Positions 56,878 through 64,000 of a stretch of DNA of 64,000 bases are shown here, piece after piece. The position numbers were made by a program, and so were the translations under genes. The notes beneath the pieces were generated by a model that saw nothing but the letters and a program-made list of their open reading frames with translations, did no database searches and was not told where the DNA came from. The DNA is from Anastrepha obliqua (taxonomy: Eukaryota; Arthropoda; Insecta; Diptera; Tephritidae): assembly GCF_027943255.1 (NCBI RefSeq), contig NC_072896.1, positions 45,782,501 through 45,846,500 on the forward strand, written 5' to 3'. Numbering within the stretch: the stretch's first letter is position 1; each line of letters starts with the position of its first letter.

Positions 56878-58175
56878 ATGAACCCTGGGCCTCCCAATTT
56901 AGGTACTAATCGGTTTTCATTACTAGCCGATAGCACCACCATCAAAAAGAATAAACAATCCAAAGACAAAAAGAATAAGTCTCTAACGACTAACTTGCAA
57001 GACCTTTTCCCTGGCCTTCCTAGTGTTAAAAATCTAACCCCAAGTTCGTAGTCCTCGAGGCAACTGACAAAAATAAGCCATTGAGTCACTATTCGTGTTT
57101 TGCAGTTGACAAATCCATACGTGCAGTAAGCAGAGAAATTTCTGAACTACGTGACGGCAACATCCTGTTATTAGTCAATAACAAGAGCGTGGCAGAAAGA
57201 TTCCTTGGCTTAAAAGAGCTTCCTGGCATATGCAACATAAAAGCAAAATACCATGAGAATCTTAACTTTAATAAGGGCACCGTGTTCGCGCCTTTTCTCA
57301 ATAATGTCAATGGAAGTGAAATCGTAAGTGAGCTAAGCGCACAAGGTGTAGTGGCGGCCTATAAGTTTCAAAAGAAGATTACCAATGATAAACTAGTTCC
57401 ATCCGGGGTCGTTTTATTAACATTCGACCTATTTCACCTTCCTGACAAGATTGGCATTGCTTGGAGAAACGTCCGCATAAGGCAATATATCCCCAACCCA
57501 ATGCGCTGCAAGAACTGCCAGCTGCTGGGGCACACAGCAAAATTTTGCAAACGCTCACCTGCATGTGTTAATTGTAATTTTCCACCCCACCAGCCGGATA
57601 ACTGCACTCGCATTCTTTGCGCTAACTGCTTAGCAGATCACCCATCTTCGTCGAACAAGTGTCCTAAATTTATTCACGCAAAAGACATACAAAAAATTAA
57701 AACAACCAATAAATGTACCATGAGGGAAGCTATTAAAATATACCAGAGCTCTACTCCCTCCCTCCCCGAAAACGCGCTTTCCTTTTCAACAGTTCATTCT
57801 ATGGAAAACTGTCAGCCAAATATTCCAGAAATAACACCTTCCAATCCACATCCACAATTAACTCAACATCAATTGTACAATAATGCAGAAAAAACTCTTC
57901 CCGCATCCGATTTAACTCTAAATAACTTAACCACTCCATTCATAGCCCCAGCATTCACTCATTCAACAGAAGATCTCCCAGTAAATATCTCTTCACTTTC
58001 GAATTTCGCTCAAACCCAAGAAACATCCATTATCAATTTTGCTAACACAGACTCTCACTCTTCTCTTATTCATTCCCCAAATTTTACTACCACAGATTTT
58101 AGCTCAACTTCAAACTTCTCTTCCGATCACCTACAAACAAATAACACAAATCTCTCAACGGTTAAAACTAATTAG
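56878..58175 (+). pseudogene. LINE ORF1 (gag-like, three zinc knuckles)
   Basis: ATG at 56878 gives MNPGPPNLGTNRFSLLADST with a lysine-rich stretch. A single-base shift near 57047, before FVVLEATDKNKPLSHYSCF, moves to the long frame to 58175. The RNA-binding part carries CKNCQLLGHTAKFC and CVNCNFPPHQPDNC (both Cx2Cx4Hx4C) and CANCLADHPSSSNKC (Cx2Cx3Hx6C), near 57500-57665. The C-terminal third is Ser/Thr/Asn/Pro-rich. The protein would coat element RNA into a particle for target-primed reverse transcription. The shift looks like a one-base loss rather than a programmed site, but I cannot exclude that. Confidence 0.9.
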
Positions 58176-58362
58176 AGCTTCCTACCTCTCGCTGATGACA
58201 CTACAATGTCATCAGAAGATGATTAACGAAATAAATCTCTTAGCATAACAAGTAATAAAAAAAAAAAACAATAAGCCAAGCAAATACTCTCTTAACTCTC
58301 ATATAGCAACAATATCAATAACACACACATAATTTACTCATTTTTTCTTTTACAGTCTCAAT

Positions 58363-61300
58363 ATGCTATCTATTCTGCAATGGAATATGAATGGCTAGTT
58401 TAATAATTATATTGACTTGGAAATTTTAATCAAAAATCATAACCCCTCCGTCATCCTATTAAATGAAACTCACCTTGCACACAACGTCACTCCTCATTTC
58501 CCAAAAGCTTATGTTGGTCATTTTTATAATCATCCACACATTACGTCTAACAAACAGGGCATTGGCATCCTTGTCAAAAGAAACCTACCTCACCTATCCT
58601 CTCTCCCCCAATCCAATATTGCTTCTCTAGCCATTGAACTACAAACATCCAACAAAATCACAATAGTGTGCGGTTATTCCCCTCCGAATCAATCGATTTG
58701 CGCAACAGATTTTAACAATTTAATTCCTTCCTCTACCCACCCCTTTATTGTAGCGGGAGATTTTAATGCTTGGAGTCCTCTCTGGGGGTCTGTTTCCTCC
58801 AACTCAAAAGGTCGAGCAATTGAAGATTCCGTTCTAGTTTCTAACGTCGTTATCCTAAATGATGGATCTCCCACCCACTTTCCCACTCATTCATCCTTTA
58901 CACATATTGACCTTAGCCTTTGTTCTGCATCCTTCTCTTCCAAAGTATCATGGATTTGTATTGACGATCTTCATGGTAGTGATCACTTCCCTATCCTCTC
59001 CAAAATCCAATTATCCCGCCCCCAAACCCTTTCCAAACCCAGAATCTATTTCAAAACTAACCGAGCGGACTGGTCCAAATTTGAGTCTGCTTGCGAAACT
59101 CTCTCTTGGTCTTTCCCTATTTCATCTAACATCAACCAAGAAACTTCTAACATCCAAAAAATAATCCGTTCCTCAGCAAATGAATCCATCCCACTTTCTA
59201 CAACAAAGCCGATCAAGACTGCTCCTTTGTGGTGGAACAGCGATCTTTCAACATTAAGAACTAAGAAGCAGAACGCCTGGCATGATTTCAAGCGCAGTCG
59301 GACCCAATCAAACCTTATCTTGTATAAAAAATGCAATGCCCTTTTTCGGCGCAGTGCCAAAAAGTCTAAGATCCACTGCTTCCAAAAATTTACCAGCAGT
59401 ATTTCTTCTTCATCCGAATCAAAAAGGATATGGGCTGACATAAAAAAACTTACTGGTTTTTCCTCCCACTCTTCTATTACTTCCCTTAAGTCATCCCAAG
59501 GCAATCTGCTATATCCCCATGATATAGCCTTAGAGTTAGCCGTCCACTTCTCTAATGCCTCTTCTGATTCCAGCTTTCCTCCCGAATTTTCCGCTTGCAA
59601 ACTTTCCCAACTGCAATCTAATCGTCCCATTCCTTCAAGATTATCTTCTTCTTCTAAGCAGTTGGATGCTGATTTATCTCTACAGGAACTCCATTTCGCT
59701 CTCTTAGCTGTTAAAGGTAGAACCCCTGGATTTGATAAAATATCCTATCCCATTATAAAACATCTCCCTTTGTCTCTTTTATTTCGCCTCCTCAATCATC
59801 ACAACAACATCTTCTCAACCGGTAATTATCCCATCCTTTGGAAGACTAGTTCCGTCGTACCTATCGTAAAGCCTGGCAAACCACAATGCGAGGTAAACAG
59901 CTACCGTCCTATATCCCTTCTTCCCTGCTTAGGGAAATTAATGGAAAAAATCATTGCTACTAGACTATCATGGTATGTGCAGGCAAATAAGCTCATCCAC
60001 CACAATCAAGTTGTCTTCAAGAAGGGACATGGTACGGTCGATGCTCTATTATATCTGGATCACTTCGTTTCCGAAGCTCTGTCAAGGAGAAATCATATTT
60101 CGCTCCTCTCATTGGATTTTGCCGAGGCTTTTGATCGCATAGGTATACAGGTCGTTTTAAGGCAGCTCGACAAGTGGAAAGTTGGGCCAAGAATCTACAA
60201 TTTTATTAAATCTTTCCTATCCTCTCGTAAGCTTAGTGTTCTTATATCCAACGTCCGATCCCCTATCTTTCCCCTAGACAATGGCACCCCGCAAGGTTCA
60301 CCCCTATCCGTTATCCTCTTCACTATAGCTTTTGATGAGCTTAGTACAATTTTTTTCCCATTTTCCTAACATTTCCCACCTAATGTATGCAGATGATGTG
60401 CTTATATTTTCTAAAATTCCTAACCTAAATATCGTTATGGCTACCTTCACAGACATCCTATCCCGCATTTCCTCATGGTCCCTTTCTTCAGGCGTTTCAA
60501 TCTCTCCAAATAAAACTAAACTACTACATATTTGTAAGAAACAAAACTGTAATATACCTACGTTTACATTTAACAATACAAATATTACTTGTACAGATAG
60601 TCATAAGTTTCTAGGTATAGTATTAGATTCTAAGTATTCCTTTAAACATCACTGTAAATACGTTAGAGATAAATTATTTCTTAAGTTAAACATTGTGAAA
60701 TATTTATCCTGCAAACGCTCACTTATCAACTCTGAATTGCTGGTCAACGTTACAAAGGCGCTCCTCTTATCCTCTATCAACTATGGCGTAGAAATATATG
60801 GCCAACATGCTAAAAATAACATCAAGCTCCTAGCGTCTCCTTACCATACTGCTGTCCGACGATTTTTACGTGCATTTCCTACTTCGCCAATAAAAAACAT
60901 CTTGGCAGAATCAGGTCTACCATCACTAATCGACAATGTGGAGGACAATATAAGGAAACTTTATCCTAAGCTTGCTCTCACTTCTAATTCTTTGCTACAA
61001 AAATGCTTTCACTCGGCAGCCGTGCGTGCACGGACTCCTAAGATAGCTTCATCAATTTCCGAATGCGCCTCTTTTGCAAAAGACAATGGACTGCCCTTAA
61101 GACTATTATCGACGAGACATGGCCATCACCCGCCATGGGTGCTAAAAAAATCATCTTTTATAAACGACTTAAGGGGGAGGTAGGGTTTAGCACTAAAAAA
61201 AAAACACTTTTTTTGTGAATTTTTTACAGAAATATGGCTTAAGATACTTTAATAAAATCAGTTACATGTTATTGTACATCTTTTCAATAAGTTTTTAAAA

Positions 61301-62789
61301 AATATTAATAATAAAATATTGACAAATAAGCCCATGACAGAGTTTTTTTGGAGATATGTTTTTCGAGAGGTGCTCTGCGGTGCCAATCGGCATTCGTCGT
61401 AGAATCATCTGAAACTAAAAAAGTCGAATTTTTCAGTTGAAGTATGACGTAATGCTCCCCCCTACATTAATAAATTTTTTTTTTTTCATTTTTGTAGTTT
61501 TGGTGGCAAAAAAACGTAAAACGAGCATTTTTGGCGAAAAATTTCGCCATATTTGTAAGTGAAAAACAACCTTAAAAAACAAAAAATAAAAAAAACAGTG
61601 TAGGGGGGAGGTATTTTTGATTTAGAAAACGTGTGCCAAATTTGAAAAGAATCGGTTGAATAGTTTCGGAGTTGTGATTGGCACCGACTTTTAAGAAGTC
61701 GTTTCGGGAAAAACGCGTTTGAAAAAATGACTCTGAGAAATTATCGATGCTCCGCATTCGAGGTAGAGTGCCTAAAAAGGCTATAACTTTGAGAGTTCTG
61801 CTCCGATCCACTTAAAATTTTGACACAACATTCTTGAAATGATTTACTATAAGATGAGTGAAGAAAAAAAATTTCGATTTTGTGACCCTACCCCCCCCTT
61901 AAGCTACATGCAAAAATCTACTACGACATCGGCAGAGTATTGCGCACATTTTTTAGAAATTTCATCTCGCTTTAAAAGCACTAGTTGGCAGCTAATCTTC
62001 ACCGATGGTTCCAAAGCGAATTACACTTCATTTGCTGTCGTGAAAGAGAATGGAGAGCCTATATCGTATTGACTACTACTTCTGTTTTGTTCAATTTTCA
62101 CCGCTGAAGCAACAGGAGTTCTCTACGCCATGCAGTATTCGGCAAAATCGAAGGGGAAATATATTATATGCACAGACAGTATGTCCTGTTTTCAGGCCAT
62201 AAAGAACTATAATAACTCCAACCACATTATTGGAACCATAAGAAATATCCTGATTTCTCACCCTCATAATATCAAAATCATGTGGGTACCAGGGCATTCA
62301 TGCATCAACGGCAATACAATCGCTGATAATACTGCCAAGGATATGAGCATTACTCCTACGATCACATCAAATCTTTTATGTAAAAATGATGTTTATCGAC
62401 TTATAAAGCAGCATAGGCAAACCAAACTAGTAGCTGACTGGTTTCACTATAGCCACCATTACTCCAGGATTAATCCTAATCGTACTAAACCAACTTATCT
62501 ATCATCACTCCCATCTAACTATACTACGCCATATACTCGCCTACGCATTGGTCACAGTGTAATCACCAATGCATATCTACTGCAAAGGAGGCAACCAAGC
62601 CTGTGTCCATTTTGTAATACTCCAGTCAGTATCCTGCACTTGTTAGCCTTTTGCCCTGGACTAGATAGGCAAAGACAGCAGAATTTTGACGGTCATGATG
62701 CACTATCGCTATTAATTAACCCTTCCGATTCCAACATTTCGAAAATCTATAAATTTCTGAAGGACTCTGATCTTCTACGACGTATATAA
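58363..62789 (+). pseudogene. LINE ORF2: endonuclease, RT, RNase H
   Basis: ATG at 58363 (MLSILQWNMNG), then TAG at 58396. Endonuclease motifs are LLNETHLAH, VAGDFNAWSPLWGS, SFTHIDLSLCS and HGSDHFPILS (to about 59000). RT motifs are PIVKPGKPQCEVNSYRPISL, LSLDFAEAFDRI, GTPQGSPLSVILF and YADDVLIFSK (60380-60415). A frameshift lies in the T tract at about 60350. The connection reads HKFLGIVLDSKYSFKHHCKY. At 61169 the MITE interrupts; after it, RNase H has LIFTDGSKANY, one TGA, TAEATGVLYAM, CTDSMSCFQAI and WVPGHSCINGNTIAD. The Cys tail CPFCNTPVSILHLLAFCPG leads to the stop at 62787-62789. Confidence 0.93.
61169..61902. mobile_element. TTAA-flanked MITE 3 inside LINE ORF2
   Basis: TTAA at 61169-61172 and 61899-61902 enclose 726 bp with ends gggggaggtagggt and, inverted, gggggggggtagggt (length-variable G run). 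No transposase. Near 61770-61845 it carries gctataactttgagagttct, gctccgatccacttaaaat and attcttgaaatg, the module also seen in MITE 2. Loss of the element plus one TTAA would leave the host reading frame continuous: the first TTA codon on both sides is in the same phase. Confidence 0.93.
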
Positions 62790-63300
62790 ACCAGGAATTC
62801 TTCACCAGCCAGCTGAAAGCCTCCGTTGCTAGCGCTGCGTTATCTTTTTGTTTATGTAGCAATTCTATTGTTATTTAAGCTTTTAAAAAATAAAAAAATA
62901 AAAAAATAAAATAAAAATAAATATTTCGACATAGTCTTCTTTTAGTCTAGTAGGCTTCGCCTTCGCTGTTTTAGTTTGCTGATCCCTTTCGAATAATAGG
63001 TTTTGCCCAAGTCTGCAAAATAATCATTCGTGTCTGTAATCACCTCCACGCTTGAATAAAGTCTTTCTTGAGCCAGTCTTCAAATTTGGGAACAAATAGT
63101 AGCCTGAAAGACCCGAGGCAGTAAATTATGGGGTATAGTGTGGATGTTAACGAATTTGAAGTATATTTCCTTTAATTTTGCGACCACAATTGCCGAGGCG
63201 TGAATGGGTACGTTGTCGTGATGGAAAAGGGAAATCATTCGACTTCCTCGATTCAAACAAATGCCAAAGGCAAAGAAATAGACTGATCTGGCTGAAACTT

Positions 63301-63579
63301 GGTATGTGTTCTTTCAAGAGAAGCTACTAACTAAATATAATATCGATATGCGCCTGTTGTACCATCTCTCTGACGAAACGACCCTCATATATGCAGCTAT
63401 GGACAGAGAAATCGCGCAGTTATAGTGTTCTCTATACGAATTGTTATTTCTTAAAAGATCAACTGATGTGCGTACATCTTTTTATGCCAATGTTATGCTG
63501 TGAATCTCAATAGAAAAGAGCAGTTCAGATTGCACAGACTACATAACTCCGTACTTGAACTGGGAGAGAAGGTTTCGTA
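63301..63579. other. Unassigned spacer between two mariners
   Basis: No coding or repeat signal. It may contain degraded ends of the flanking mariners, but I could not align terminal repeats. Confidence 0.4.
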
Positions 63580-64000
63580 CTACAATTGTCGGTGCAAGCC
63601 TTCTGAACGTAGTAGGTAGAAGTCACAGGGAGCCATATTAGGCGAACACGGTGAGTGATTGATGGTTAAAATGCGATTTCTAGTCAAAAAATCAGTCACA
63701 AGAGTGGATCGATGAGGTGGTGCATTATCATGCAATAAGCGCCAGCTTCCTTCTTCGCGGTATTCAGGGGAAATTGGACGAATGTGATGCAACAAACGCT
63801 TCAAAACTCCAACATAGAACATTGCATTGACGGGTTGGCCCATTGGCACGAACGCCTTAAGGACAATTCCCTTCGAATCGTAAAAACAAATGATTTTTGA
63901 TTTCTCCAAAAGCGGGTTTTTGAGTGTTAGCTCGTCTAAGGCCTTCCATTCGGCAGTTTGACGCTTAGTTTCAGGTTCATGTTGGAAACGCCACGTTTCA
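63580..64000 (-). pseudogene. Mariner transposase, runs off right edge
   Basis: Minus frame, open from the window edge: RQTAEWKALDELTLKN, KSKIICFYDSKGIVLKAFVP, LLHDNAPPHRSTLVTDFLTR (second catalytic Asp) and NMAPCDFYLL (third Asp). I count 34 residues between these, the mariner DD34D spacing. It ends at 63580 soon after the third Asp, so the C-terminus is lost or frame-shifted. The first Asp would lie beyond the window. This copy is distinct from the one split by the LINE, since both contain the second-Asp segment. Confidence 0.85.

Larger units (their letters stand above)
56682..62920 (+). mobile_element. Full-length I/Jockey-type LINE with MITE inside
   Basis: A 6.24-kb non-LTR element (about 5.5 kb without the MITE) flanked by the 12-bp direct repeat atatttcgacat. 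It has a 5' UTR of about 195 bp, ORF1 gag (56878-58175), an A-rich spacer, ORF2 (58363-62789) with endonuclease, RT and RNase H, and a short 3' UTR. The tail is an aaaaaat-type repeat (62884-62920). Complete domain order and a perfect target duplication argue for a recent full-length insertion. Four point lesions in total (two frameshifts, two stops) plus the MITE inactivate it. RNase H after RT fits I-clade better than classical Jockey. Confidence 0.93.
56607..63300 (-). mobile_element. Mariner split by the full-length LINE
   Basis: Minus-strand mariner whose C-terminal coding resumes on both sides of the LINE at 56682-62920. From 63300 down: HHDNVPIHASAIVVAKLKEI (second Asp), a degraded YSPD region, CSQ, LAQERLYSS, then ITDTNDYFADLGKTYYSKGI and GDYVE-like sequence to 62921. 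The 3' end region continues at 56681-56607 with gtcagtgtagtttgaagtca. The target duplication atatttcgacat is at 56670-56681 and 62921-62932. The N-terminal half of the transposase is not recognisable. Confidence 0.75.

Noticed and set aside
62921..64000. A single mariner covering 62921-64000
   Set aside because: Both 62921-63300 and 63580-64000 contain the second catalytic Asp segment (HHDNVP and LHDNAPPH), so they are two copies.

Overview
This window looks like a transposon-dense intergenic stretch of an insect nuclear genome, most probably a higher fly. The base composition is AT-rich, codon-like reading frames are confined to mobile elements, and I could not recognise any host gene, tRNA or rRNA gene in 64 kb. 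The transposase types (mariner DD34D, a Tc1 fragment, many DD41D 'rosa-like' mariners) and a tRNA-derived SINE whose tail matches a resident LINE fit a tephritid-type fruit fly. The species assignment is inference; the transposon identities come from motifs read directly in the translations.

Layout. 1-5 kb: minus-strand RNase H and C-terminal tails of several dead non-LTR retrotransposons, one carrying a 53-bp triplication, plus a decayed piggyBac-like transposase. 6.8-9.8 kb: one mariner copy split by a TTAA-flanked MITE and by a 5'-truncated LINE with an 11-bp target duplication. 11.9-18.8 kb: three more mariner-superfamily copies, a Tc1 fragment and a SINE. 20-25 kb: an RTE-like LINE lacking its catalytic YADD and a tandem array with higher-order structure. 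26-32 kb: DD41D elements, an endonuclease fragment with an adjacent tandem array, and a mariner interrupted by a DD41D derivative. 32-37 kb: a Jockey-type LINE split by a 2.6-kb insertion that itself contains an R1-like LINE with a 64-nt poly(A) tail. 37-49 kb: DD41D deletion derivatives, another mariner, LINE tails, and a piggyBac deletion derivative inside a larger inverted-repeat element. 49.6-51.9 kb: a complete SINE, a TTAA MITE and a LINE tail. 52-56.6 kb: no recognisable feature. 56.6-64 kb: a full-length I/Jockey-type LINE (gag, then endonuclease-RT-RNase H) sitting in a mariner with a 12-bp target duplication and itself interrupted by a TTAA MITE; another mariner runs off the right edge.

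How the parts relate. All transposase and LINE reading frames seen are broken, so the local elements are non-autonomous or dead, but the nesting is clear enough to order insertions. The most informative relationships are a SINE whose 3' tail matches the 3' end of the RTE-like LINE present in the same window, three sequence-distinct TTAA-flanked MITEs (two of which share an internal module) beside a piggyBac deletion derivative that kept its terminal domains, and two DD41D copies carrying the same internal deletion, implying that a deletion derivative was itself mobilised.
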